From assembly GCA_034231615.1 (NCBI GenBank), contig CM067306.1:44460094-44524093 (forward strand): 64,000 nt of DNA. The letters run 5' to 3'. Positions 21,834 through 33,854 of this stretch are shown here, piece by piece. This DNA is from Meghimatium bilineatum (taxonomy: Eukaryota > Mollusca > Gastropoda > Stylommatophora > Philomycidae). The first letter of the stretch is position 1; every line of letters starts with the position of its first letter. The position numbers and the translations under genes are program-made. The notes beneath the pieces were generated by a model. That model had not been told where the DNA came from and did no database searches. It was given only the letters and a program-made list of their open reading frames with translations.

Positions 21834-22190
21834 TTGACAAATACATCAACAGCTCCAACGCAAAACATCAACAAACATCATAATATGCTGTGTAAGTCAC
21901 TAACACTACTACTTTCTTTAGTTGAAGAAAATCTGTTTACAAATTTTGTTAAGAGAAAACTGAACACAGCACACACTAAAAATATAATTACTTGCAAAAC
22001 ATTTGGACAGTCGATTACATTACATAAAATTATAAATCACAGAAAAGAATCACATGAAATAAAATCTCTAATGAGACGAATGCGATCAATATTTACTCAA
22101 GTAGTTAGAGAATGTATATCAGGCACATCCACTGATTCTTTAGAAGTTCAGCAGGCACATGAACTGAAACGACTACCCAAAAAAATCTAG
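21834..22190 (+). pseudogene. Conserved open frame at inner edge of left arm, unknown
   Basis: The 118-residue reading is rich in Lys, Thr and Ser, with the segment SLTLLLSLVEENLFTNFVKR and a basic stretch MRRMRSIFTQVVRE. The reverse-strand frame at 28309-28851 in the right arm is the same protein extended by about 60 residues, with very few changes. It ends here at the arm boundary. No motif was recognised. It is the best candidate in the window for a protein belonging to whatever the inverted duplication originally was. Confidence 0.35.
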
Positions 22191-22261
22191 TGTTAACATA
22201 AGTAAAGTTGCCCATTTAAAAGTAAGTATATCAACAAAAGCAGCTTTCTCATTGAAAGGAT

Positions 22262-22336
22262 CCCCATCAACGCCAGCACCGTGCTGTGGTGATGGGGCTT
22301 AGTTCAGCCATCAGGGGCTGGAAACTAAGACAGGTC
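22262..22336 (+). ncRNA. HDV-like ribozyme, copy 2 (degenerate P2)
   Basis: It is the same length and has the same helix positions as the copy at 17619-17693. P1 CCCCATC with GATGGGG is identical. P3 pair 17-29 is A-T here against T-A in copy 1, a compensatory change. P4 keeps five Watson-Crick pairs plus a T-G pair. J4/2 AAACTAAGA is unchanged. P2 has two mismatches and a G-T pair, so this copy is probably inactive. Confidence 0.72.
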
Positions 22337-22430
22337 GGGCAGTCCCATTCGAGCAGGACCATAGTCCTGCCCAGGTAAGCAGATTGCTGGAGACGGAGGC
22401 ATCCAGCCAAAAGGCGCACAGATAATCAGG

Positions 22431-25400
22431 ATGCCACGCACAAAACACAATGGAAACATTTCTGTATCTATAAAAAGTTATGGTGCCTGCCCTGTGGTGG
22501 ACGTTCAGGCAGGGACGGTGCCGGGCCCTATACCTCGAAAGGGTCCAACTTCAGTTACTGAAAGTCCTTCTCAATTGCCTCGAGGAGCCAGGAGGCAAGG
22601 GAATAGAGCTACTGGCCAAACAAACTTTAAACGACCAATAAAAATAATGCACTGGAATGCTAAGGGTGTCAACAGTAAAAGAGATGGATACAGCAAAAAA
22701 TTGGAACTTGAAAATGTCCTCAGTGAAGAACAAGTTAATATATGCTGTATCCAAGAAACACACCTCAGCAGCGACATAACCTTCAAAATCAGAGGATACC
22801 AGTGCTACCGATCTGACCGAAAGGACAGGCGAAAGGGTGGAATTCTGACACTTGTTAAAAACAATATTATCGCATGTCAGCTGGAAGTATATATGGAAGT
22901 GGCAGAATACCAGATGCTCCACCTAAAACAGACAGTGCAGAATTCCATCTCCTGAATTGCTACTGCCCAAATGATAAACCATTGGCACTAGACACAATTC
23001 CAGAAAAAGAGAGACTTATGTTGTGTGGTGACTTCAACAGCCACTCTCAGAGCTGGGGCTACGATCATATCGATAAGAGAGGTGAGGAACTTGAGAGCTG
23101 GCAGGATGAAAATAATCTCATCCTTATTAACCAGCCAGCAGACTCACCAACCTTCTACTCGAGAGCATGGCACACCACCTCTACACCAGATCTGGCATTC
23201 CACTCACCAGGCGTGGATTGGAACATCACACGTGTCGTTGGAAAGCAGCTTGGGGGTAGTGACCACAGACCAGTATTTCTGGAAATCCACAATGAATTTA
23301 CCAAGGACAGCAGCACGCTCACTAGGTGGAACTATAAGAGGGCAGACTGGAAAATGTACCAGCATTTAACCAGTGCTCTAGCTAAGGACATGAACTTGGA
23401 CAAAGACATCAATAGAGCAGTGAGTGAATTTAATAGATGTATACTACATACTGCTAGTAAAACCATACCCTGGGTGGGGGGGGGCACGTAAAAACTACAA
23501 ACCCTACTGGAATGATGAACTGGAAAAGCTGCAAAATGAGATGGAAACATCTAGACAGCAGGCTGAGAACAGACCTAGCCAAGAACATCACAACAAATAT
23601 CAGCAAACAAAGGCTAAATTTCAAAGAGTCAAGTTACAAGCCAGACGGAGTAGCTGGAAAGAAAAAACAGAGTCGCTGAACCTAGAAAGAGATACTAGGA
23701 AATTATGGAAACTTGTAAAACAACTAAATGATGAAGGTACAGGGAGAAATACCAGGATCACACCTTATAAAGATAGAAACATTTCAACAGGTAAACATGC
23801 AGCTTATTGCTTTGCAGATTCCTTTGCAGAATACAATAACATCAAAGTCAGCCCAGACAAACAACAGGAGGTTCGAGAGAACCAGCAAAACATTGGACAA
23901 GGCGAACCTATACCTGAAGTCATGGAGGCACCAATCACAATGAGAGAACTGGAGCATGCAATATCCAAAGTGAAAATGAGAAAGTCCCCTGGAGCTGATG
24001 GAGTGTCCAATGAAATGATTAGAAACCTGGGAATTGCAGCAAGAGCAAAGCTACTGCAGATCTTTAACACAAGCTGGTCCACGGGTAATGTACCACAGGC
24101 GTGGAGAGAAGCAATAATGATACCAATCCTCAAATCAGGAAAAGATGGCAACACAGTCTCCAACTACAGGCTCATCAGCCTCACAAGCTGTCTATGCAAA
24201 ACAATGGAACGCATTATCAATCTTAGGATGCAGTGGTACCTTGAAAGTGAAAACCTTCTGGTATCACAGCAAGCAGGTTTCAGACAGTGCTACTCTACTG
24301 AAGATCAGGCAACCTACCTCTACCAAGAGATTGAGGATGCCTTCCAAGATAAGAAACTGGTACTAGCAGCATGGATAGACCTCAGAAGAGCATTTGATAA
24401 GGTCTGGAAAGAAGGGCTCCTAAAGAAATTGCGAAATTGCAGGGTTAGCTCAAGAATGTACAAATGGGTAAAAGCATACCTGCATAATAGAAGAGTCAGG
24501 GTACAACTAGATGGTCGCAAGAGCAAGAAAGTCCTACTGCGTCATGGAGTCCCCCAGGGAGGAGTCCTGTCACCCACACTTTTCTTGGTTTACATCAATG
24601 ACCTAGTTGCTGAACTACCACATGGGATCAAAGTGGCAATGTATGCTGACGACCTGGTGATCTGGTGCACGGAAGAACATGCGACAGTGGCCACTAAACA
24701 AATACAAAGAGCTATCGATGCCCTAACCTTATGGGCTAATAGATGGTGCGTCAGCATTAACACAGATAGGTGCAGCATTACAATTTTTACCCTCTCACCA
24801 AAACAAAAAGCCGGTCACATCAAAATAGATGGAGAGCTCTTGAAAGAAGACAAACAACCCACATAACTCGGAGATACTTTTGATGATAAGCTGACATGGA
24901 AGCAGCACATAAACAAAGCAACAACAAAAGCCAGGAGGAAGTTAGCTATCCTGAGAAAACTAAGTGGAACCACAAGGGGAGCCAGTGGGAATATACTCAG
25001 TAAAGTTGCAAGGCATAAGACCACACCTGGAATATGGTTCAGCTGCATGGTGTCCTGCATCAAACACCACATTACAAGATCTAGATAGATTGGAAAACTA
25101 GGCACTTAGAATAATGTTGGGAGCAATGAAATCAACACCCATAGCAGAGATGCAGAAAATGGGAAGAATGCAAAAACTTGGCGAAGGCAGAGACACAAAA
25201 GTAATAATTCAGGCAGAAAAGTTTCAGTGTATGCCAAGTCATCCAATGAAGGAAAGATTCCATAATCTAGCAATGGGACGACTGAAAAGAAGCAGCTTTA
25301 TCCATCAAGCTAAACGACTTCGCAGACAACTTACAGACCTACCTGAAGTTGACAGCCCCTTAAGGCCTGTACCAGAACAAACCCCGTGGAGTGAAAGACA

Positions 25401-26280
25401 TGGAATGTCAATATATATTCAGACCCATGTGAAAGGAATACTAAGCGAGGACGAACAGAACAGTGTAGTGTGCAGCGAAGGACAGTCACCCTCAGTTTCC
25501 TGGATGAGGAATATCCACAAGATATATGGGTCAGAGTATACACAGATGGGTCAGCATAGAATGCCGTGAGGAATGGAGGTGCAGGTGTATATATATAATA
25601 TCCACACAAGCCCAGAACACCGACATGAAAATTCTGCAATAATTATGATGCAGAAATCCAGGCAATTAGTGAGGCAGCTAAAAAAACTGCTGAACTCCTA
25701 CTATGACCTACAGCCTGTGGTATTCCTGACAGATGCAAGGTCAGTGCTTCAAGCTCTCCAGTCTGAAAAACTAACAGACTTGAAAAAACTACTTAGCGAA
25801 TTGTCTTACCAGTATAGGGTACCCATGCAGTGGATACCCTCTCACTGTGGAATACCAGGAAATGAAAAAGCAGACCAACTGGCTAAGGAAGGTGCTGCCT
25901 AAGACCAACCAGATATACCAATCACATACCATCAGAAAAAACAGATGATCAAGTCAATAAGAAAGCCACAAACACCAACACAAGATGACTATCATATTAT
26001 GAACATACCAGAACAAGTTATAATTCTACGTCTCAGAACAGGACACAACCGACTCCGCATTCACATGTATACAAAGTTCAAGATTGGGAACACAGCCATG
26101 TGTACATGTGGACAGGCAGCACAGAGTGCCAAACATATACTTCAAGAGTGTTCTGAGCATGAAATGCTGAGGCAGACATATTGGGCAGAGGAAACAACAC
26201 TGGAATCAAAACTCTATAGGACACTGTATGAACTACAAAAGACAGTGAGTTTTATTAAGGAGACAGAATTACAGATATAG
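22431..26280 (+). pseudogene. LINE polyprotein: endonuclease, reverse transcriptase, RNase H (frameshifted)
   Basis: The first frame (22431-22952) gives the leader and the endonuclease start, IMHWNAKGVNSKRDGYSKKL, then shifts. The next (to 23491) has CGDFNSHSQSWGYDH and GGSDHRPV, and breaks at a G run (about 23472-23484). The third (to 24866) has RKSPGADGVSNEM, SYR-like NYRLISLTSCLCKTMERI, IDLRRAFDKVW, GVPQGGVLSPTLF and AMYADDLV. It stops at TAA where copy 1 reads Tyr (QPTYLG). RNase H follows in pieces: a degraded YTDGSA near 25540, FLTDARSV, and SHCGIPGNEKADQ near 25850. The C-terminus CTCGQAAQSAKHILQEC is intact (about 26100). At least six lesions in total. Confidence 0.9.
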
Positions 26281-26326
26281 ACATGTTTCAAGTGAACGAA
26301 AGAAGAAGAAGAAGAAGAAGAAGAAG

Positions 26327-28024
26327 TGAATATGCCATCACATGTCATATTTGAAATTAGATTTATTAAGTTCTGTAACCATTTTTCTTTTTATATATGT
26401 AACTTTAAAGTGAGTAAAACGATGCCCAAACCAGCAGTTAATTTTTAAAACTTCAACATTTGTTTAAATTATGCAAATTAGCCAATATTTTTAATATTAA
26501 TTAGTTGTACATGCATATGATCAAGCAATGTGATCAAGAGATGCGTCTTGTCTTTACGAATACAAAAATATAGGCTATAGTTTCTGTGGTATTTTATTAT
26601 GTTTAATAGATATATAATTTATTTTCATTATAATTATGTTCATTAGCCGCCATTTTGAATATAAATTAGGCCTAATATATATCAGAATATATAGTAGAAT
26701 ATAAATTCTGTCTCCACCTGAAAATTCTAGAAATGTGATCAATATAAGCGTCTTATCTCTGCAAATACAAAAATGTATAGTTTGTGTATTGAATTGTATT
26801 TTTGAAAATAACAAAGATAATTCAAAAATTATCAGCTCAGCTACACTTTGTGGTCACAAGTTTTATATATATTTTCAGTACAAATTTGATTTCGTCCACC
26901 TTTGTGCTATAAATCATATCGATTCACACCTTTTTACATTCACAATTTTAAAAATCTAAACACTGATTCTAACCCTACTCCCCCTCCTAAAAATATATAA
27001 ACTAATTCTAATCCTTTTAACCCCCATTTTCAAAAATCTATAATTTTATGCAACTTATCTAACACTGCAAATGTCACATCAGTGGATGAAACCAAATTTG
27101 CACCATATTTTCCTATATGTGTCATGTAAATTATTATTTTGATGTCAAATTCATTCGGGATAAAAAATAACTTTTTTCAGGATTGATGTAAGTACAGACT
27201 TGGTTGAAATATCATTGGAATGTTTAAGGGTTATCTAACTATATTAAGTATATATATTATTATTTGTAATTATGTAGTTAGCATTTTTATTTTGAAAATT
27301 TTGTCCAAGTATCTACTACATATCAAGTACGAAACTTTTTTCTGAATTAACAATCACAATCAATGCATTTTTTGTGTGCATTTTCTCATGTACAAAGACA
27401 ATTTACGTTGAAATGTGTTACGTCAATGTAAAACTAAAATACAGTAAAGTAAAATCATCTTGATGAAAATTTTGCCCAAAACAAAACACCTAGGGAGCTA
27501 GACCCACCTAGTAAAATTACACATAATTTTGTTAGTGTTATGATTCAAATGATAGCTATACTATCTCTTTTGAGTCTTTGAAAATGTATTATTTTTAGAG
27601 TTATGTTAAGCTTTTTACTAGACTAGTAAGTTAACTAAGATACTTAACTATTAACTTAACTATCTAAATATTTTATTTTGCCTACCCTACGCTAGTCAAA
27701 CCAGCAATAATTAATATGAATTAATAACAACACACGGTAAGGCATGTATGTTGCATAATGAAATGTGGCATATGGAGAACAACTCATAACTTATCTAAAT
27801 AGACTTACTTATGTCAAGCAACCAAACAGTAGCATCTTACTAGTATACAAATAGAGTATCATACTCAGTATGGGCAATAATAAGGTTAATAATTTAAAAA
27901 AATATACCGGAAGTGCCGACATACTAGGCTATTCCTACAGCTCTTTGCCCTTCGGTCAATTGAACCATAATTATGTCTCCTGAAAATTGTATGATTATAG
28001 ATGAACTTTGCTAAGGAAATGTAG
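26327..28024. other. Spacer sequence, no gene seen
   Basis: AT-rich. A diverged direct repeat about 205 bases apart is visible at about 26530-26585 and 26735-26785 (shared phrases atgtgatcaa and aatacaaaaat). The open frame at 26735-26959 is low complexity and not supported. Confidence 0.45.
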
Positions 28025-28092
28025 GAGTTTTATTAAGGAGACAGAATTACAGATATAGACATGTTTCAAGTGAACGAAAGAAGAAGAAGAAG
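28025..28092 (+). mobile_element. 67-bp duplicate of the RNase H LINE 3' end
   Basis: The sequence beginning ttttattaaggagacagaat and running into gaacgaaagaagaagaag matches about 26247-26313 of LINE copy 2 without visible difference. It may be an extremely 5'-truncated insertion, or the far edge of a 1.7-kb insertion into copy 2's tail. Confidence 0.7.
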
Positions 28093-28384
28093 ATGTGAAA
28101 GAATCACTAGGACTTTCCTGGAGACAAGAAAGAAAACATAGATCTTTTCTAAAACTATGGTCACATGAAAAATCACAAAGGAAATGTGCAAAATATATTA
28201 CAAGAGACTGGGTGAATGTTGTAATGAAATAATTTGAGAGTGATAAGGGACTAACAAACGAGGCACCATTGGCTTACATTAATAATTTAGATTCATTTGT
28301 TAGTGCTCTTATGTGTGATTATAGTAGGGAGAGTTTGTTGACTTTGCATAATGGATACATTCCAGAGAATCAGATTTTATGTTA
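28093..28384 (+). pseudogene. Open-frame relic beside the right arm, unknown
   Basis: The frame reads VKESLGLSWRQERKH, then ITRDWVNVVMK, a single TAA at about 28228, and continues as LAYINNLDSFVSALMCDYSR and LHNGYIPENQIL. It stops just past the right-arm inner edge. The composition is protein-like (Trp, charged residues, few low-complexity runs) but I recognise no family. Its position in the spacer suggests it belonged to the unit between the arms. Confidence 0.35.
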
Positions 28385-28851
28385 ACACTAGATTTTTTGG
28401 GTAGTCGTTTCAGTTCATGTGCCTGCTGAACTTCTAAAGAATCAGTGGATGTTCCTGACATACGTTCTCCAACTACTTGAGTAAATATTGATCGCATTCG
28501 TCTCATTAGAGATTTTATTTCATGTGATTCTTTTCTGTGATTTATAATTTTATGTAATGTAATCGACTGTCCAAATGTTTTGCAAGTAATTATATTTTTA
28601 GTGTGTGCTGTGTTCAGTTTTCTCTTAACAAAATGTGTAAACAGATTTTCTTCAACTAAAGAAAGTAGTAGTGTTAGTGACTTACACTGGATATTATGTT
28701 TGTTGATGTTTTGCGTTGGAGCTGTTGATGTATTTGTCAAGTTTACCTTTGAACTTATTTTTTTAATGTTGTTCATCAGACACACCAACCTCATCTTGTA
28801 CGGAAATGTTAGATTGATTGGGATGCTATGAAAGATCAGAAATGTCGGCAT
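28309..28851 (-). pseudogene. Conserved open frame at inner edge of right arm, unknown
   Basis: A 180-residue frame, with no interior stop, that is the longer version of the left-arm frame at 21834-22190. It adds an N-terminal stretch with an uncharged start (MPTFLIFHSIPINLTFPYK) and a C-terminal tail reading into the spacer. Lys/Arg-rich middle with MRRMRSIFTQVVGE. No signal for a known domain. Confidence 0.35.
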
Positions 28852-31800
28852 TCATTTCATTTGTGGACCTAGTACTCAAATTTTCATGCTACCAAGATAT
28901 TTTACTGAATAATGCAAACAGACACGACACTCATTGATACAAACATCAGGCTTAGAATGACACCAAACATTTCTAGATTTATCTCCAATTTGTTGTGTTA
29001 TCTTTAGTGATTGCTCTGAATATGTGAGATTAATGTGTTATAATTTTATATAAACATTTTATGCACATATTTGTTGAATATTTATTGGGCATATCATCAT
29101 TTCCATTCAAACCAAAACTAAAGAAAATATTATTAACATGTAGTGTACAAAGGAGCCGTTTCTGGTAGTTATATTTCTGTTTTTTTCGTTAGTAATTTCT
29201 CTCCACAAGTCATGCATAAGTCTTGAATGTTTGAACTGTGTTTCTCAAAAGTGTGTGCCATCATTATGTAATTTGTTGTGTGGTGAAGGTAATAAACATG
29301 GCTTTGAATACAAACAGTAGTTTACACTAACAGCAGGAAATGGGTCATATATTGAAGATGAACCTGCAATAGAAACAAATGAATCATTTGTTAGTACTAG
29401 ACTACATATGTACTATACTTTTTATGATGTCAGTGGTGGTTGTTTAAATCGCATACACTATAAATAATTTGTAAAGCCACTTCATGTTTATGCTGTGAAA
29501 TAGTTCTTCCAGAAATTTATACATAGAAGATTTTCAAAAGTATGCAATGATTTTAGAAGCTTTCCATCGAGCTGAAATGGCTCCTACAGTGTGTTGTGCC
29601 TTCCATATTTCCATAATTGGCACAGTGTGAATCACAAGCTTCTACAATCCTGCAAAGGTTCATTTCATGTCACAGATGTACACAGCATGCAATATGTTTG
29701 GATGTGTTAGCGGTGTTGGCTGGGGCAGCCTTGTTCACAATTATCACCATCAAGGACATCTTCAAGTTATGGCTGCATAACTGTGATGTTTTCTATATTC
29801 TGACTTCTCTTATTAATTTGTCACATCACACTCAGGCTTGATTTTCAGCAGATCACATGATCTACCATTTTATATAGGAGCACCAGGACAGACTGCTTGA
29901 TAATGGGCATGGCTGTAGGTAAATTGGAAAGGCATCTAAAGTTAACTGTTATATAGTCATTGTGCCGATAAGTTGATAGTGAAAAAATTTAGACATGCAT
30001 GCGTATGATATGGGTACATAAATTCAATATTCGTATCAAAGGGTGTGAATTAATTACGTACTAACTATAGGCCTACCACCCTTAATCTAGGAAGAATTCA
30101 TATAGCTACTCAATACCTATATTCCTGTTCATATGTGGTCTCATATTCCAGAATTTAGAAACTTTGTACATTAAAATGTAAATATGTTAATAGGTCACTC
30201 ACTGTGTTACATTCAAGACGCAATGAATATTCTATATTTCAAGCTGTCTGATATTTTATAATATAGACCTATTCATGTTGCATTACTACATGTATATCAA
30301 TCTTCTCAGAAAAGTACATCATAAACAGATTTCAAAATTAAGTGCAGTAGTAAAATTTATACTTACTAGAAGCAAAAACAATGAATATTCCAATATTCAT
30401 ATATATATATATATTCTTATAGCTAGTTGTACTGGCTCTCAGCTTTTAGTTATGAAAAAAAATAAGGTTGCGTGAAAACACAGTTTAAGAGGCCACTGAG
30501 AAAATAGTTGCAGAACCTAAGGAGTATATTTAGAATATTTTATAATATGGTAGATAATCTTATACGTTCGTGAGAATATACTGAGAAAATGTTAACATAG
30601 TAGAAGGGATAACATATAAAGAATAGTATACGACTGTTTATTTAAGGGACATAATCTAGTTTTTTTGCTAACCTATTGGGCATATGACAGAAACACCTTA
30701 TTTGTTTACCTACTTGATAACTCTAATACTGTAATTGTGTAAATCGTATTGTTCTGTAAAAGATATACTATAAAAGACTTCAATGGTATTCTTAATATAG
30801 TAAAATATATTGTTCTCATTAGGTCATTGCAAATGATTTGAATCGTAATTTTAACTGCTGCCGGTTACAGTTAGTGCAAACTAACACATTTTAAGGTTAT
30901 ATCTGTAATATATATTATAGATTGTTTTTTAAGTGTTTAATGTTAACCTTTCAAGCACAGTGTACTTCTGTTCGGTGTTGAAAGTGACGTCTCTACACAT
31001 TATCGTATTCTGTTGTTGTTTGTTTAGTTCAGTGATTTGTCTAGTGTGTTTAATATAACTTCTAGTAGGTCTCCGCCCCTCTATTGTTTTTATGTGTGTT
31101 ACAAATTATGTGTTTATTGCTTGTAGTAACTCCCTGATATAACCATGGGCTTATTATGCTTATTATGTGCTTATATAAGTGGTACATATCGCGTCTGTGA
31201 CGGCAAAGGTACCGAGTTCGGTCCTCACCACAGGCAATTGTGCATTTGGACCGTTCAGAAAGCAATGGCAATCTACTGAACGTATTTATATGGCCTAGAA
31301 AATCACCACAGCCAACAAATGCTGGGTTGATAGGTACGTCCTGGATAGGATATGCTACCAATTTATTATGCGCATCGATGATTTGCCGTCAACTAATTGT
31401 TTTTAAAAGTCCTATGTATTTAACTAGCCTGTTATTTTATTAGTGACAAAATTGATGATACATCCTTGTATCTTTCAAAGTACATTGTACATTGCAAAGT
31501 TGATGTATACTAACTTGGTAAAATGATAAACGGTGTGTTTGCTTTATGGAAATTCTGAACAGGTTCAGGTACGTAGACAACAAAAGGGGATCTAATTCTG
31601 TTAAAACCTAGGCATGTAACAACTCCCCCCCCCCAAAAAAAAAAATAAACAACAAGACATAACAAACCACAAGATAATACCAACAGATAAACAATAAAAT
31701 ATAAATAAAACAGAAAAGAAACAAAATATAAATTATGAAAAATTAGACTTAAAAAAAAAATACCTCAAGAAAACCCCCGGAAAAGTTCAGCCAAGCCTTC

Positions 31801-33368
31801 TTTCCTTGGAAATAATCCGTATTAGGGCTTTGCTCCAGGTTAATTGTTATATAATCATTGTTATTTCGGGCCGACCTCTGTTATCCCTTTTTATCAATTT
31901 AAAACACCACTCTGTTTTTTTCCTGCTATGGAACCACATCCCAAGCCAAAAATATGAATTACACCACTCAAAATCTTCATGTTTTATTTATATTTTGAAT
32001 GTATATGTGTATACATCATGTATTTCCCTGAGCTATGTGCTTGCCAACTAGTGTTATTTCATGTATATATGAATGTATGCTACTCATAAAACTCACATTA
32101 ACATAATTTGTCTGTTAACTGTGTGCATATTTGTGTAAAACGACGAATAGAGGACTAAAATGGTACTACATTTGTCTGTAAATTTGTATAAATTATATAT
32201 TTCCCTGAAATGGATTACTACTAGCGTAGCATTTTTCCTGTTAACTATGCAGACGACTCTGACATAATATGAATTAAACTATTCAAAATCTTCATGTTTT
32301 ATCTAATTTTTTGTATGTATAAATATATGTAAAAATACAGGTATTTCCCTTAACTATGTGCTACCAACGAGTTTTATGTCTATACTAATGTATGTTACTA
32401 ATAATGTATACATAAATCCACTTTTCATACTAATTATATGTATGTTCATTTAAAATAACGGAAAACCTAAATAAAACCTATTCAACACAACTCAAACACA
32501 ACTCGTTTTATTTACGTTTGTCTGTATATATGTGACCGTTGTGTATTTCCCTTTTATCTATACTACCAAGGAAGCGTATCACATGTAACACCCGACCTGG
32601 CAATAACCGACATGTGTATTCTACCAACGCCTACGTTACAACAAACCCTAGGTTATTGTTTACGTAATAATCATCAACTACTCGGAAGACCCTATGCAAC
32701 CCTCTACGAACAATACAACGATATATACACTTAAAACATAGACAGGTTGAACACTATTAATTAGAAATAACACAAGTTAGATAGGGGCCGCTGGTTTTTT
32801 ATAGATGTTCTCTGTAAGGAGACGGAATATTTATACACATCATACTCCCTCGATTATATCAGGGAGTTGCAGCAAACACAGAATTAGACACACAATTATA
32901 CCAAGTTGGTTGTAGCAAGATGTAACAACAAAAATAAACACAGTTTAGGCATATGTAACATCAAAACAGAAGAGATAGAGGGTTTTTGAGAATAGTTCTT
33001 GTATGTAGAGACCGTCACGCATTATGACAATTTACTTATATAACATGACATCACAATAATATCAACAGGTAAAGACCGGAGATATCGGGCGGTACTACAT
33101 TAAACAGTATGCCCTAAACATTAGAAAATCACAAACGAAACAAAACACGAAAACTCCAGGAAAAAATTGCCATACAATTAAGATCAAAATAAAAAAACAT
33201 TTCAAAATATTTTTTTTTTAAATACCTTAAGTAAACCCCAGAAAAACTCAGTCAACCCTTGTGTTCCTTGGAATTAATGCTTCTTTGTCTTTGATGCCAG
33301 GTGTTTCCTTCTTTGTTATTGATGCCAGGAAAAAGCTTCACGTAAACCTCGCTATATACTACTCGTAC
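28380..33368 (-). repeat. Right arm of the large inverted duplication
   Basis: Reverse complement of the left arm (10841-22199) without the left-arm Penelope, LINE and RTE-like inserts. It contains one insert of its own, the SINE at 31171-31362. It preserves the empty sites at 32658-32668 (LINE), about 33270-33300 (Penelope) and about 31405-31425 (RTE-like). It has a poly-C run at 31625-31634, the mate of the poly-G run at 18742. Confidence 0.92.
31171..31362 (+). mobile_element. tRNA-derived SINE, copy 2, right-arm specific
   Basis: A 192-bp insert flanked by ttattatgtgc (31160-31170) and ttattatgcgc (31363-31373), an 11-bp target duplication with one change. The left arm lacks it at about 19417-19430. 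The tRNA-like head has gtggtacatatcgcgtctg and the B box gagttcggtcc. It is homologous along its length to 7216-7420 but lacks that copy's ATTAGA tail. Confidence 0.85.
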
Positions 33369-33649
33369 TACCCCACTCCCCCTTTTCCCGAAATTCAGAT
33401 TTCTAGTGAAATTGTATTTCTACTCTACTCTAATTTTCTCCCATCTTTGTGGGAGTGAATTCATTGTCTGTCCAGACACACAGTATATCATTCTAACATC
33501 AGCATGTTATTCGTCCATCAAAAGTGATGATGACCATTTATTACGCCCACTTTTGAAAATTCAATTAGTTATGTTCTTAATTCAAGTAGTTGAGTTCGTA
33601 GATGGCTGTGCTAATTTAGGATGTGCTAATCATCCTAATTACAACTTCT
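33369..33649. other. No gene seen
   Basis: Flank outside the right arm. No coding or repeat structure recognised. Confidence 0.4.
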
Positions 33650-33835
33650 GAGAAAGACAAATAATGGAGGGAAGAGTAACTGGAAGAGGAGATAAGGCAG
33701 ACCAAGAAGACGTTGGACTGACGAAATTAAAGATAAAATGAGTACATCGCTAGAAAATGCAAGCCACATCGTCAAAGATAGAGAGGGGTTCAGAGAGTTC
33801 ATTGGGAAGACAACGTTCTGGAAGGAATACGTCAC
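33650..33835 (+). pseudogene. RTE-like LINE 3' fragment
   Basis: Translation pieces are RQIMEGRVTGRGDKADQ, then FREFIGKTTFWKEYVT. These are the final residues of an RTE-like LINE protein. It is homologous to the minus-strand piece at about 45010-45230. Frame shifts between the pieces. Confidence 0.7.
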
Positions 33836-33854
33836 ACCTGGAAGGAGAAGCCAG

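Larger units (their letters stand above)
10841..22199 (+). repeat. Left arm of a large inverted duplication
   Basis: The arm is the reverse complement of 28380-33368. The outer edge is gtaccagtagtatatagcg here and, reverse-complemented, gtacgagtagtatatagcg at 33368. The inner edge is aaatctagtgttaacataa. Three blocks are absent from the right arm: 10926-12975 (Penelope), 13593-17704 (LINE) and 18934-19367 (RTE-like fragment). Removing them leaves about 4.76 kb, against about 4.79 kb in the right arm after its SINE is removed. The arms look roughly 95% identical by eye. Each arm also contains an internal 307-bp tandem duplication (units anchored at 18058 and 18365). Confidence 0.92.
22262..26326 (+). 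mobile_element. Full-length RNase H LINE, copy 2, in the spacer
   Basis: Collinear with copy 1 from its first base (ccccatc) to the GAA microsatellite tail at 26300-26326. It carries the same 75-nt ribozyme-like 5' end. The coding region is broken by several frameshifts and stops, so it is older than copy 1. A clear target duplication was not found. It lies between the arms, about 60 bases inside the left arm edge. Confidence 0.9.
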
